NCBI GenBank assembly: GCA_003559855.1 | Contig: PWJZ01000084.1 | Coordinates: forward strand, 1 to 41,011 | Reading direction: 5' to 3' | Length of the DNA: 41,011 nt | DNA from: Bacteroidales bacterium | GTDB taxonomy: Bacteria; Bacteroidota; Bacteroidia; Bacteroidales; UBA7960 | Shown: positions 18,801 through 28,315 of the stretch, piece after piece | How positions within the stretch are numbered: the first letter of the stretch is position 1 | How the letters are laid out: the number at the start of each line of letters is the position of its first letter | Position numbers and translations under genes: made by a program | The notes under the pieces: generated by a model | Databases searched by the model: none | What the model saw: only the letters and a program-made list of their open reading frames with translations | Told to the model about the DNA's origin: nothing

Positions 18801-21800
18801 CATTTTCAACCAACAAATGAATCACGTAAGTGACCGGGTCGCCCGTATCGTTTTCAAACTCCCATTCAAAAATATCATCGTCGAAATTGTGAATTCCCGA
18901 ACCATCTCCAAAATCCCAATAATAAGTATCAACACCCTGAGAGTTGTTGTAAATTGTTACGGTAAATGGTGAGCATCCTGAAGCTTCTTCTACCGTAAAA
19001 TCTGCCTTGGGCGAGGGAAATACTTCAATTGTATGAATAAGGGTATCATAACATAAATAGGCGGATTCAACAATAAGTGTAACATCAAAATACTCTGTCT
19101 GATGGTATTCTGGATTTTCAAAGATATGCTCCGGTTCTGTTTCAGTAGAGGAAGCGCCATCGCCAAAGTCCCACAGATAATTCAGACCACCGGAAGAATA
19201 ATTTTCAAACAAAACACTCAAAGGACAACAGCCCGAATCGGGTATTGGCTGAAAATCCGCCGTAACTTTCGGATAAATAATAATGGAATCAATAGCTGTA
19301 TCAACACAATTTTGCTCATTGGTAACGGTAAGCACTATTTCATAGGTTTGCGGATCTTCTTCATCATGATCATATAAATGGGGTTCGGGGTTTTCGAGTG
19401 TGGAAGTATCCCCATAGCCGAAATCCCAATGATATGTCATTTCGCTACCCGAAGATGAAGTATTGGTAAATTCGGCATAGTGCGGATTGCAGGCATAAGC
19501 GGGGCTGAAATCAAAACCGGCGCTAACCTGCGGATGAACTGTAATTGTAATACCTGTAGTGTCGTAACATGAATGTTCTGACCATGCTATCATCTCAACC
19601 TCATATTCAATGGTTTCACCGGTTGTATTATTAAAAGTATGTATTGGGTTAGTCTGCGAAGATGTGCCACCATCTCCGAAATCCCATAAGAAATTAGTAG
19701 CGTTCTGAGAATTATCAAAAAACTCAACAGCAAAAGGTGCACAGCCCTCATCTTCCGATACAGTAAAGTCGGCTTCAACTTCGGGATATATTGTAATATC
19801 CTTATCAAACTCCTTTATGCAAACCTCTTCGCCGTTTCGTTCGAGCCAAACGGTTTGCTTAAGGTTATAAATTTCAACCTCCGGGCCAGGGTTCTCATAT
19901 GTATGTTCTATTATATCATCACCCAAATTGGATAAAGGACTGCCGTCGCCGAAATCCCATTCATAAAATTCGGCATTTTTGGCGTTGTTCATGATTTCTG
20001 CATGATAAGGAGCACACGAGGATACCGGGCTAATCGCAAAACCCGCTTCAACATCAGGATATACGGTAATATCAAGAAAATATGAGTCGGTACAAAAGAA
20101 ATTATCAGAACCAACGATCAGTTCAACAGTATATACCGTATCTGTTCCGTAATAATTATAGAAGGTCTTGGATGGATTTTTTTCCAATGATAATGTACCA
20201 TCTCCGAAAATCCAAAGGTAAAATATAATGGGTCCTTCAGAAAAATTTTCAAATTCCACGGTCAGAGGTGAACAGCCCTCGGTTATATCAGCATCGAATT
20301 CTGCATATATATTTGGAAATACCGTTACCTCCCTTTCAATATAGTGATCACACCCTTCGTTATTCATGGCGGTTAATGAGATAGTATAAGTTTCCACTTC
20401 TTCGCTTTCGGGATAAATGTGTACAAAAACATCTTCACCGGTATTGCTTTGGGTACCATCTCCAAAATCCCATAAATATTGATCAGCACCGATAGAATGG
20501 TTAGAAATAGTTATTACGTTTGATTGACAGATATCTTCCACGCTGACATAGAACAAGGCTTCGACATATGGCAGAATCTCGAAAGGTTCCATATCATAAC
20601 TTTTACAACCCGTTACGGGGTCTGTATATTCATAAAGAACATAATAATTGCCTTCGCCGATATCATGCGGGTAAAAGTTGGAAAAATCAATATGCGGTAG
20701 AAACAGGACATTAAAATCTTCATCAAGCAGGTAATAGGTTCCCCCTTCCGGTTCGCCACCTGTAAGGGCGTAGTTTGGAGTATTTGCACAAACGGATGAT
20801 TCAGGCAGGTTTAATGTCACTTCCGGCAATTGATAGACCGTAACCACCACCGAACTATCCACTGTTCCAAGTTCAGGGTATTCATTATCACCCACTTCAA
20901 CAGTATATATTGTTGTAACTTCAGGGCTTACCAGCGGCGATTGCACATTATTCGGATCCAGGCTCGGGTCTGGCGGATCGGCTGTCCAATGGTAGTTGTA
21001 TGAACCCGAACCTCCCGACGGCAATACCCACAACTGAGTAGTGTCGCCAAAACATATTGCTTCAGGTTCAGCGGTAATATCAACAATTTTAAGGGTATCG
21101 CCTGTAACATAAATGGTAACCTTGTCGGTAGCTATACAGCCGGTTTCCAGATCCGTAACCGTAAGGGTAAATACCGTAGAAAGAACAAGAGGCACGGTAT
21201 TAGTAGACTGGGCAGCGGGTTCTTCAACCAAATGTTCCGGTTCCCAGTTGTATGAATGCGGGCCCGGCCCTCCGTCAGCGGCTTCGAGAAACGCAGAAGT
21301 ACCGTAAATTATTACCTGGTCTTCACCTGCATAAGCATTTGGCAAACCATAAACAATAACTAAGGCAGTATCATAGTTACTGCAGCCATACTCATCGGTA
21401 AAAAAATAAATAACCTCGTGTTCGCCGGGCGGAGCTGCATCCAGATCAAAATGATTATGTAATACATACTCTCCCGAATAATGACCTCCGGGAGGCTCAC
21501 CACCATATAATTCAACCATACCTCCGTAATCACACAATTCCATACCATCCCAATTCACTTCGGGAAGCTCAACCACGGTAAGTATCTGGCTTGCCGTACC
21601 CAAACAACCGCTTTCTTTATCATAATATATATATGTTATTTCATAATCGCCGGGTCCGTATTCGCCCGGATCGAAAAAAACACTCTCTTCACCGTCAATA
21701 TAATAAACTCCACCCGCAGGCGAACCACCTGAAAGCGGAAATGGAGGACTGTCTTCACAAACAGGATCAAAGGGCAAAAGCTCTATTTCAAATTCAAATA

Positions 21801-22308
21801 TTTGTGAAAAAATAGAAAATTGATAAGGAACCGGTGTACCACGACGACAAAAGCTAATCGAATGCGGACCAGCCCCGTCAAAACACAATAGAATGTGATT
21901 ATCATCCACAGGTTGTGGAGGACCGCAATTTACATATAACCATAAATTACCGGTAGGCCCGCCAAAAACAATAAGTATGGAATTTGCCTCCGGATGCAGA
22001 TTTACCACAAATTCCATGCAATTCCAACCTTCGTCAAGACCACAACACTGACCGGCAAGTACTATAGATCCCTCCGAATGCCACTCAGCCTCAGGATCTT
22101 CAGTCAAATCCACTTCAAAATAAGGCGTCTCGGGTGTACAATACTCTGACTGGGAAAACAAATAAAATGGTATATGAAAAATAAAACAGATAATAAAAAA
22201 CCTCAACAGCAAATTCGATAAACAGAAAGTTTTAAACGACAATAAAACAAACTTCCTGAAAACGCGGAAAATAACCGACAGGCATATATAATGATGTAAT
22301 TTAAACAT
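15859..22308 (-). CDS. Giant PKD-repeat surface protein with T9SS type B sorting domain
   Basis: This is a predicted cell-surface adhesin-like protein of 2149 aa. A signal-peptide core (LLLRFFIICFIFHIPFYLFS) ends near residue 53 after an unusually long n-region. The first ATG is used, but TTG codons at residues 33 and 35 would give a more normal signal. The head has three Ig-like domains with GGxPxGGxY signatures (about 180-245, 243-315 and 503-578) and two further Ig/PKD-like domains between (about 318-500). Then come 17 PKD domains, mostly with WDFGDG cores (about 578-2040), and a C-terminal type B sorting domain from about 2045 (VLFPNAFKP, YNRWGELIF, GWDGYFRG). The domains alternate S and H subtypes in seven pairs, then three unpaired. 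It is a paralogue of the gene at 28383, in inverted orientation. Ligand unknown. Confidence 0.9.
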   Translation of the reverse strand: MFKLHHYICLSVIFRVFRKFVLLSFKTFCLSNLLLRFFIICFIFHIPFYLFSQSEYCTPETPYFEVDLTEDPEAEWHSEGSIVLAGQCCGLDEGWNCMEFVVNLHPEANSILIVFGGPTGNLWLYVNCGPPQPVDDNHILLCFDGAGPHSISFCRRGTPVPYQFSIFSQIFEFEIELLPFDPVCEDSPPFPLSGGSPAGGVYYIDGEESVFFDPGEYGPGDYEITYIYYDKESGCLGTASQILTVVELPEVNWDGMELCDYGGMVELYGGEPPGGHYSGEYVLHNHFDLDAAPPGEHEVIYFFTDEYGCSNYDTALVIVYGLPNAYAGEDQVIIYGTSAFLEAADGGPGPHSYNWEPEHLVEEPAAQSTNTVPLVLSTVFTLTVTDLETGCIATDKVTIYVTGDTLKIVDITAEPEAICFGDTTQLWVLPSGGSGSYNYHWTADPPDPSLDPNNVQSPLVSPEVTTIYTVEVGDNEYPELGTVDSSVVVTVYQLPEVTLNLPESSVCANTPNYALTGGEPEGGTYYLLDEDFNVLFLPHIDFSNFYPHDIGEGNYYVLYEYTDPVTGCKSYDMEPFEILPYVEALFYVSVEDICQSNVITISNHSIGADQYLWDFGDGTQSNTGEDVFVHIYPESEEVETYTISLTAMNNEGCDHYIEREVTVFPNIYAEFDADITEGCSPLTVEFENFSEGPIIFYLWIFGDGTLSLEKNPSKTFYNYYGTDTVYTVELIVGSDNFFCTDSYFLDITVYPDVEAGFAISPVSSCAPYHAEIMNNAKNAEFYEWDFGDGSPLSNLGDDIIEHTYENPGPEVEIYNLKQTVWLERNGEEVCIKEFDKDITIYPEVEADFTVSEDEGCAPFAVEFFDNSQNATNFLWDFGDGGTSSQTNPIHTFNNTTGETIEYEVEMIAWSEHSCYDTTGITITVHPQVSAGFDFSPAYACNPHYAEFTNTSSSGSEMTYHWDFGYGDTSTLENPEPHLYDHDEEDPQTYEIVLTVTNEQNCVDTAIDSIIIYPKVTADFQPIPDSGCCPLSVLFENYSSGGLNYLWDFGDGASSTETEPEHIFENPEYHQTEYFDVTLIVESAYLCYDTLIHTIEVFPSPKADFTVEEASGCSPFTVTIYNNSQGVDTYYWDFGDGSGIHNFDDDIFEWEFENDTGDPVTYVIHLLVENEFGCISELSQEITVYPEVIAGFEEVDDGCHPHMVNFFNTTQNGLYYEWEFGDGTTSTQQHPEHTYINLSHTENDFFTAILFAESEYGCWDIYEQQDITVFPKPLASFFVENSQGCSPHEVTIHNASEGGTEFWWDLGDGTPVFENSSESFTVTYYVEPGEGTQVFDIKLEVINEEGCTDEFTQQVVIHPDVIASFYVSEDTGCHPFTVDLINESEGASGYLPYEWDYGDGNTSNNPEYIHSHTFHNFSHTDDTTFTITLVAYYEQLCSDTIQNDVTVLATPLADFSVLNSPGCSPHEIVVENKSVGAASFLWDFGDGSDPVEAEHPDPHQYTQPAGEGPVIFTITLEVWSENGCYNMYQQEVTIYPEIEAMFEMNGEGCHPLTVQFENNTVGGDSFLWDFGDGNQSQKENPQHVFYNYSNTDVMTSVVTLYATSNYGCEAQYTDTVFIWPVPKASFMLSETSGCSPFSPTIYNNSVGDQLIYEWDFGNGQSNENEASFVHTWENTTDNPLNYQILLTAINEFGCSDNTTESITVFPEVTADFTTSDELFDGCSPFMVKFINQSHLGNSYKWDFGDGATSTSANPTHVFINDGSDPLTFGVSLEATSVYYCKDTIIKDISVYPAPEAQFTALPEVQPYPETTVTITNLTNPGDFLFQWDLGDGSDIYETTDYSSFDHTYEWDGEDLSTKTYTIVLTASNEYCYDIREQQVTITSPVPMADFEPSTQGCVPLEVQFYNNSLYTNEYRWHFGDGTISVEENPKHIFFDPGEYDVMLIAIGDGGKDTAYRKVTVFENPVSDFELVSNLVLIPREHLEVINKSELADFYFWEFGDGATSTEPEPVHYYETPGIYDISLTVYTDTDPQCVDMKILDASLRVDESCQVLFPNAFKPVITGPIGGTYDPNNPNAVFLPVYEGVDEDKYVLKIYNRWGELIFRSTRPDKGWDGYFRGKLAPMDVYVWKVSGKCTNGITINKSGDVTLIR
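16190..20580 (-). repeat. Array of 17 PKD domains, seven S/H pairs plus three
   Basis: The W-[DEIH]-[FLY]-G-[DYN]-G core recurs every 255-270 bases, for example near 16313, 16555, 17076, 17594, 17852, 18902, 19670 and 20455. Reading in protein order, odd domains 1-13 (S type) tend to have GCSP or CNPH starts and end NExGC. Even domains 2-14 (H type) tend to have GCHP or GCxP starts, an NxSHTEN-like stretch and end SxYGC. Domains 15-17 break the alternation. Boundaries are approximate. Confidence 0.85.
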
Positions 22309-22383
22309 ACAATATTTAACTGTAATACATAATTATCAACACAAACTTGTAACGGACAATAAATTTAAACATTTAATTATAAA

Positions 22384-22391
22384 CAAAATTA
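22384..22391 (-). promoter_or_regulatory. Weak -7 element upstream of the PKD gene
   Basis: TAATTTTG on the minus strand (22391-22384) matches TAnnTTTG, 76 bases before the ATG at 22308. No TTG lies at the right distance for a -33 element, so this is a low-confidence call. Confidence 0.2.
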
Positions 22392-22514
22392 AAATCCGTT
22401 TCAAAAAAACGAAAAACTTATCCACTTTCAAAATTTAATTTCATTTTCAGTAACTTTCGTTTACTTTTTACACTTTTCAAAAATCCCTGAACCTTTTTTC
22501 AAACATACAGGGTT

Positions 22515-22535
22515 AAAAGAGCGAAATGCTCTTTT
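22515..22535 (-). terminator. Rho-independent terminator after the 1831 aa surface protein gene
   Basis: Directly after the TAG stop (22538-22536), the minus strand reads AAAAGAGC-ATTTC-GCTCTTTT. This is an 8-bp perfect stem with a 5-base loop whose 3' arm ends in four T. It should stop transcripts of this gene before the downstream PKD gene on the same strand, which would then need its own promoter. Confidence 0.7.
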
Positions 22536-25500
22536 CTATTGTTTTATGAATTTCAAGACTTTCCGTTGGTTATCAATTATTATTGTAATGAAATAAATTC
22601 CGGGATCAAAATTACCAACATGTATTTTACATTCATCTATCCCGTAGATTTTATAATCATTTTTGAAAACAATGCTTCCAGTAATTGAACTGATATAAAT
22701 GATTGTTTGCTGTTCACCTTTAACATCAAAATTAACATAGATATATTCATCAGCCGGATTGGGGTACAATAATACGTTATGACCGTCTTCAAATATGTTT
22801 TCAACCCCTGTTGCCTTGATGACTTTAAGTGTATCACTACCATGGCATCCATACATGTCGGTAACAACAACCCAGTGTATTCCAAAATCGTAAACATTAA
22901 ACAATTGACCTGCGAAGCCGTCATGCCACAAATAGGATTCAAATCCTGCCCCGGCATCCAACACTATGGTGTCGGGCTGAGACGTATATATATCTTCTCC
23001 AAGATCCACCTCCGGCAAACCTGTCACAACAACAGTTTCTTCGAGAATATCATTCTGACTGTTTGCATCTTTACCGGTATATGAAATTTTTATTTCATAC
23101 TCACCGGTATCTGAAAAATCGAATTTTTCATCCGAATAAAAAGTATAGACATTGCCAGGCAATAAGTCATTATCAATAACAAAACTTTCCTCAATATATA
23201 TATTGTTGTTAATCTCATAAGCAAATTTAAACTCTTGCCCTTTTTCGAAAGTATCATACCCGTTGTTTAAAGCTGTAAATACGAGTGATTCCTCCATTCC
23301 CAGCATGCAAGAGTTCTGTGGTTCAATTAATTCTTCCATAGCCAGGTCGAATGTATTAACCCATATTGAATCGGCGTTGGAGCAGCCGTAATAATCAGTA
23401 ATGGTAACACTATATTGCTCCGTATAAATTGACGTAACGTTATAATACTGATCCTTTGAGCCATCCTGCCATAAATAATCCGCAAATCCATCGCCGGCAT
23501 CAAGTACCACAGTATCAGGCTTAGTAGTATAAATGTCTTCGCCCAGATAAATGTATGGTAATGTATATGGATTATCTTTACTTATAATCGTGTCGTTATA
23601 ATTATTTTCGTCTTTTTCATAATAGAGCCAAACCATTAAGCTCCAGTACCCGGTGCCGATATGTTCGATAAAAGTTTCATAAGTATAAAAAACAGATTCT
23701 CCGGGCAGCAGATCATTCTGAAGTATCATCGTTTCAATCACATTCTCGTTATCATCAAAACGATACCCCATTTCTATCAACGTTTGTTCTATTACTGGCA
23801 TATTACCTGCATTTGTTACTTCAACCACTACAAAAACATCGACAGCTTCTTCACATATACTCACGGGAGCAACAATCTCTGTCATTTCCAGATCACAGAT
23901 CTCCGGCACTACATTTATCGAATCATCTCCTTCGCAACCCAGTTCATTAGTGACAGTAACGCTGTAAGTGCCGTGATCACTTATTGCGAGGGTTTGTGAA
24001 GCAGACCCGTCGCACCACAAATATGTTGCAAAACCTTCACCGGCATCAAGCACAACTGTATCCGGTTGCATGGTAACGATATCTTCACCAAGGTCAACTT
24101 CCGGATAACCGGTTACTTCAACCGTGGTATTCAGTGTATCATTAACCGGATTTGCATCTTGTTCCGACATGTATATCTCAAATTCATATTCGCCGATATC
24201 CTCCATATTAACGGTTTCGGAAAAAGTAAGCTCTTTTGACTCCCCGGCATCCCATTGCCCGCTAATAATAAGATCGTCTTCAGAAATAAAATATGAATTC
24301 ATATAAAGGGCAAAAGAAAAAGCATCGCCGCTGTAAAAGCTTTCCGGACCATGATTTATCAAAAGCACCGTTACAGGCTCGGAGTTGCTCAGCTCACATG
24401 CATCTTCAGGCCAGACCAATTCGGATACTTCGATATCATAAGTAATAACCTTTACCGTATCCCATCCGGGACATCCGTTGAAATCAGTTACCGTTACACT
24501 GTAATCCTGCGAGTAGGGTGATGTCACATTATAGTACTGCCCTGAATAACCATCCTGCCAGATATAATCCACAAACCCTTCACCTGCATCAAGTATCACT
24601 GTATCGGGCTGCAATGTATAAATATCCTCACCAAGGTCAACATCAGGATATCCAAACACTTCGATAACGGCATCAAGAGTATCATTTTCGGCATAAGCAT
24701 CCTTATAGTGATGATAAATCCTGAATTTATGAGTGGTTTCTTCACTCAGATCAAACAGATGCTCAAAAGTATGTATAAGATAATCGGCAGGGTGCAGATC
24801 ATTATTCAACAATAATGATTCGGTAGCTATATATATCTCTTCATAATATATTGACAACGGCACTTCTGTACCGCTGCTTATCGTATCGGGTCCAACATTT
24901 TTTATTTTCACCGATATTTGTTCCTCTTCTCCCAGTTCACAATTACTTTCGGGTGATGTAATTTCCTCAACACTAAGGTCATTGGCAACAACCATAATAT
25001 TATCGGATGCGAAACAACCCATTTCATCCCAAACAGTAACATTGTATTGGTATGTGTAAGGCAGGGTTACATGGTAATGCTGGTTTTTAGAACCATCCTG
25101 CCACAGGTATTCGGTAAATCCATCGCCTGCATCAAGCACCACAGTATCGGGCTGCGCCGTATAAATATCTTCCCCAAGATCCACATCAGGATTACCATAT
25201 ACCGTAATGACCGACACCAGCGTATCGTTGTAAACTCCGGGCTCATAAAACCCCGTATCACCCGGCATCATCGTATAAGCTGTTATAGTATGGTCACCTG
25301 TCTCTGACAGGTCGAAAGTGGCCTCGAACGTGTAATTGACTGTTTCTTCCGGTTCCAGAACCTGACTCAGTTCAAAATTTTCATAAACAGGGTTCAGTTC
25401 ATTCACATCAACCCCTACGGGTATTTCCGTATTCTTTTCAATAGGATTGATGCCGAAGTTTTTAATTGAAACGGTTATTATTTGATTTACCGACAACTCG

Positions 25501-28031
25501 CAATCACTTACCGGTTCTATCAATTCAACAACACCAACATCGTGTGGGGCTTCAAAAAGCTGTATATTGTCAACAGCCACACCTTCATATAGCTGAAGAT
25601 TATTACCGGAAGCAAATACAAATCTGAATTTGACATCCGGATAATTCAATATTTCGGGCGGTAGCACTATACGCGGTCTGAACCATTCGTTGCTTTGCCC
25701 GTCCCAACCTTTTCCACTTCCAAATTTATTTTCAAGATAAGTTATATTATCATTGCCAAACCAGTTCCAGACTAGCTCTTCATCAAACGGCTCAAGAGTT
25801 TGCCATGTTTCACCTTCATTTAATGAATATTGCAAAGAAACGCCATCAACATCTTCATAGGTATCGGTGTTGAGCCAAAACTCCATGGCCGACAACTCCA
25901 AACCCGTAAAATCAAAGCATGGGCTTTCGAGCCACGATGTTTCATAATCATTATAATGACCTGCCGCATCAGTGATCCATGCGTACTGACCTGATTGCGC
26001 ATTTTTTATAACCTCGCCATCCGGTATTGCCCATTCCCATGATATATTTTCGCCAAAGGCAATCCACAGTCCGTCATCGTTTTCAAAATTTTCGGCATAT
26101 GGCAGTGTATAAGTAGGTAAAGATAATACAACCGGATAATAAGCATCATTGGAGGGGTCCTGATCCCCTTCGAGGAATGTCTTGGCAATAATATTATCAT
26201 ATTTGCCCGGTTGAGAAAAATCGGCTTTGGGTTCAAAAACAAAAACGATGCTGTCTTCAACAGCTATTGCCTCTTCAACATAGTCCATATACCATGTTTC
26301 ACCTCCGTCAAGAGAAAAGCCAACCGGTATATTTTCAGGACTTGGCTGTGCGCCAAAATTCCTGATTACCACTGCCACTTCTTCTTCGCCTGTTAGCCCG
26401 CAACCATAATTTGGATAAAGCCAGTCGGTAACACCAACATCTTTTGTAATATGACTGCCGGAAATAAACAGGTTATCAATATTCCATCCGCTATAATTAT
26501 GAAAATCGCCTGTTGGTCCAAGTGTGAACCTTATTCTGACACTATCCTGACGATTTAACTGCGGAAGCGATATGTTTTTCTGAGTCCATGAGGTAGCTAT
26601 CTGATGAAAAAAGGTGTTTCTCCAGACTTCCTCCCATGACTCACCGTTGTCCGTGCTTACATCAATCGTAGCTTTGTCAATATAGCCTGAAATATAGACA
26701 TTGATCCAACCATGAAAGCTTAACACTATATCATCATAATAGAAACAATCTATAAGAGGCGATACTGCTTGATATTCCCTGTCTCCAAGATTAGGTTCAT
26801 AATTTCCGGGGAAATTGCCCAGCCCCGTAAGGTCAGTACCCAAAACATTTGTACCGGCAAAAGCATAACATGCACCGGGTTGTCCTCCACTACCATGATA
26901 TACAGGAGAATACCCGCCCAAACCCTGTGGCTCATCACGCTCAAATTCTCCACTTAGCTCCCACCCTTTGTCATAATCAAAATCATCATAAAAAACGGTG
27001 TGATATATCAGCCTGAAACCGGAAGGATTGTGGTTTTCAGGCGGATAAAGCGTATCATTTGCCAGAATACCCTCTTCAGGAATAAAACAATTTGCTATGT
27101 TTAAGTTTCCGGCTTCACTTTTTATATCATACGTTACCCATACATAAGAATAACCCGTAGGCAGATCAACATTAAGCCCGGTAAATTCGGCCACACCATT
27201 TACAAAATTAACACCACTGTAAGATATTTGATTTGAAGTATGGAAGTCTTTCTCACTGGTTAAAAACAGCCTGACACCCTGGTTCTTTATATCATCATCA
27301 TCAGTATTAAGAGAATTGACCGTATATTCCTCAAGTATAAAATCTCCCGTATTTCCATAAACCCTGAACTCTGTTCTCAATATATCATTATTATCGGTGC
27401 CTGCGGCTATTCTGTCAGATGATGCCATAACGGTGTTTATGTTCGTTAGATACTTTTCTAATATACCTGTTTCAATAACAGTAACACCATCTATACATAC
27501 TCCCATTCCCCAGCCATTAATACCTTCAAAAGCAATGTAAGTTTCATCGGATTCTGTTTCCAGAAATATAAACCTCTCCATCCATTCTTCCTCCCCCGTA
27601 CTTGATGCATAATGGGCAATCTCTATCCAGTCACCTTCCGTTCCTTCACGGTAATAAACTTTAAGCTCATCCTGACCTACCATAGGCAATTGAGCATGCC
27701 AAAACCTTAATTCGGGTTCAACCGCAAACTCCATATTTATGGGTGGTGTTATCAATTTAGTGATTTCACCATAATTACCTTGTTTTTGAAATGTTGCATT
27801 ATAATCGCCAACTGCCGCAGTGTCGGGAACCCCGATATTGCCGGGTCCAACATAACCGGCACCCTGCCTGATGTCCCAATCCAGACTAAGGTGCACATAT
27901 TCCTGCACCCAGCCCGAAGGCATTGAACCACCGGAAAAATCTTCATAAAACAATATCTCCTGGGCCGGCAAAACTTTTGTGATTACGAAAAGTAAAATTA
28001 TTGATATTAAATATGAACGCATCCTTTGCAT
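22536..28031 (-). CDS. Giant multidomain surface protein (MAM-like, CARDB-like, LGED modules) with T9SS type A sorting domain
   Basis: This is a predicted secreted or surface protein of 1831 aa with no catalytic domain that I recognise. A signal peptide (SYLISIILLFVITKVLPAQ) is followed by a MAM-like jelly-roll (about 28-190), a domain resembling the one found N-terminal to BNR neuraminidases (about 195-340), a second MAM-like domain (about 345-530), a CARDB-like domain, a third MAM-like domain (about 640-825) and another CARDB-like domain. Then come five modules that open with VDLGEDIYTxQPDTVVLDAG at about 947, 1125, 1307, 1490 and 1672; the first four are each followed by a CARDB-like domain. 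The last 75 residues (LLYPNPADEYIYV to VLKFIKQ) form a type A sorting domain. It lies between the two inverted PKD paralogues and has its own terminator. Confidence 0.88.
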   Translation of the reverse strand: MQRMRSYLISIILLFVITKVLPAQEILFYEDFSGGSMPSGWVQEYVHLSLDWDIRQGAGYVGPGNIGVPDTAAVGDYNATFQKQGNYGEITKLITPPINMEFAVEPELRFWHAQLPMVGQDELKVYYREGTEGDWIEIAHYASSTGEEEWMERFIFLETESDETYIAFEGINGWGMGVCIDGVTVIETGILEKYLTNINTVMASSDRIAAGTDNNDILRTEFRVYGNTGDFILEEYTVNSLNTDDDDIKNQGVRLFLTSEKDFHTSNQISYSGVNFVNGVAEFTGLNVDLPTGYSYVWVTYDIKSEAGNLNIANCFIPEEGILANDTLYPPENHNPSGFRLIYHTVFYDDFDYDKGWELSGEFERDEPQGLGGYSPVYHGSGGQPGACYAFAGTNVLGTDLTGLGNFPGNYEPNLGDREYQAVSPLIDCFYYDDIVLSFHGWINVYISGYIDKATIDVSTDNGESWEEVWRNTFFHQIATSWTQKNISLPQLNRQDSVRIRFTLGPTGDFHNYSGWNIDNLFISGSHITKDVGVTDWLYPNYGCGLTGEEEVAVVIRNFGAQPSPENIPVGFSLDGGETWYMDYVEEAIAVEDSIVFVFEPKADFSQPGKYDNIIAKTFLEGDQDPSNDAYYPVVLSLPTYTLPYAENFENDDGLWIAFGENISWEWAIPDGEVIKNAQSGQYAWITDAAGHYNDYETSWLESPCFDFTGLELSAMEFWLNTDTYEDVDGVSLQYSLNEGETWQTLEPFDEELVWNWFGNDNITYLENKFGSGKGWDGQSNEWFRPRIVLPPEILNYPDVKFRFVFASGNNLQLYEGVAVDNIQLFEAPHDVGVVELIEPVSDCELSVNQIITVSIKNFGINPIEKNTEIPVGVDVNELNPVYENFELSQVLEPEETVNYTFEATFDLSETGDHTITAYTMMPGDTGFYEPGVYNDTLVSVITVYGNPDVDLGEDIYTAQPDTVVLDAGDGFTEYLWQDGSKNQHYHVTLPYTYQYNVTVWDEMGCFASDNIMVVANDLSVEEITSPESNCELGEEEQISVKIKNVGPDTISSGTEVPLSIYYEEIYIATESLLLNNDLHPADYLIHTFEHLFDLSEETTHKFRIYHHYKDAYAENDTLDAVIEVFGYPDVDLGEDIYTLQPDTVILDAGEGFVDYIWQDGYSGQYYNVTSPYSQDYSVTVTDFNGCPGWDTVKVITYDIEVSELVWPEDACELSNSEPVTVLLINHGPESFYSGDAFSFALYMNSYFISEDDLIISGQWDAGESKELTFSETVNMEDIGEYEFEIYMSEQDANPVNDTLNTTVEVTGYPEVDLGEDIVTMQPDTVVLDAGEGFATYLWCDGSASQTLAISDHGTYSVTVTNELGCEGDDSINVVPEICDLEMTEIVAPVSICEEAVDVFVVVEVTNAGNMPVIEQTLIEMGYRFDDNENVIETMILQNDLLPGESVFYTYETFIEHIGTGYWSLMVWLYYEKDENNYNDTIISKDNPYTLPYIYLGEDIYTTKPDTVVLDAGDGFADYLWQDGSKDQYYNVTSIYTEQYSVTITDYYGCSNADSIWVNTFDLAMEELIEPQNSCMLGMEESLVFTALNNGYDTFEKGQEFKFAYEINNNIYIEESFVIDNDLLPGNVYTFYSDEKFDFSDTGEYEIKISYTGKDANSQNDILEETVVVTGLPEVDLGEDIYTSQPDTIVLDAGAGFESYLWHDGFAGQLFNVYDFGIHWVVVTDMYGCHGSDTLKVIKATGVENIFEDGHNVLLYPNPADEYIYVNFDVKGEQQTIIYISSITGSIVFKNDYKIYGIDECKIHVGNFDPGIYFITIIIDNQRKVLKFIKQ
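22830..25200 (-). repeat. Five tandem LGED modules of about 182 residues
   Basis: The DNA encoding DxGEDIYTxQPDTVVLDAGxGF recurs at intervals of about 540-550 bases, near 25190, 24655, 24110, 23560 and 23015 on the minus strand. Each copy has a YLWxDG strand and a TVTDxxGC end. Copies 1-4 are followed by a CARDB-like domain of about 100 residues; copy 5 runs directly into the sorting domain. Boundaries are approximate. Confidence 0.85.
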
Positions 28032-28096
28032 GATTTTATGTTATTTAACTAAACAAATTAAGGTTTTTCATTTATTTAAAAATTTAATATGATATC

Positions 28097-28136
28097 TCAG
28101 TTTGTTCAGGTTTTTAACCTCAACTGAACAAACTGA
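28097..28136. promoter_or_regulatory. Long inverted repeat in the divergent control region
   Basis: TCAGTTTGTTCAG (28097-28109) and CTGAACAAACTGA (28124-28136) are perfect 13-base complements. The 14-base loop adds a nested AGGTT/AACCT stem. No T-run follows on either strand, so it is unlikely to be a terminator. It could be an operator for the two divergent genes, an RNA structure in one leader, or a dispersed palindromic repeat. Confidence 0.65.
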
Positions 28137-28307
28137 AAATTCATCTGTGCCGTCGCTTAATCTTAAGCCTTTTATAACACCATAAAATAACAAAAAAGAT
28201 GCTCATGGTCTTATAGGTGTTGCAACTATTTTTTTTAGGTGTTTCTACGGAGGAGTGAGGCCGGAAAATTGGGTGTTTTTACGTATTATTATTTATTGAT
28301 CCTTATC

Positions 28308-28315
28308 TATATTTG
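28308..28315 (+). promoter_or_regulatory. -7 element for the IgGFc/PKD surface protein gene
   Basis: TATATTTG matches TAnnTTTG perfectly and lies 67 bases before ATG 28383. The expected -33 TTG is missing; only a T-rich stretch occurs at 28276-28280. Its position supports ATG 28383 over the TTG at 28338. Confidence 0.35.
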
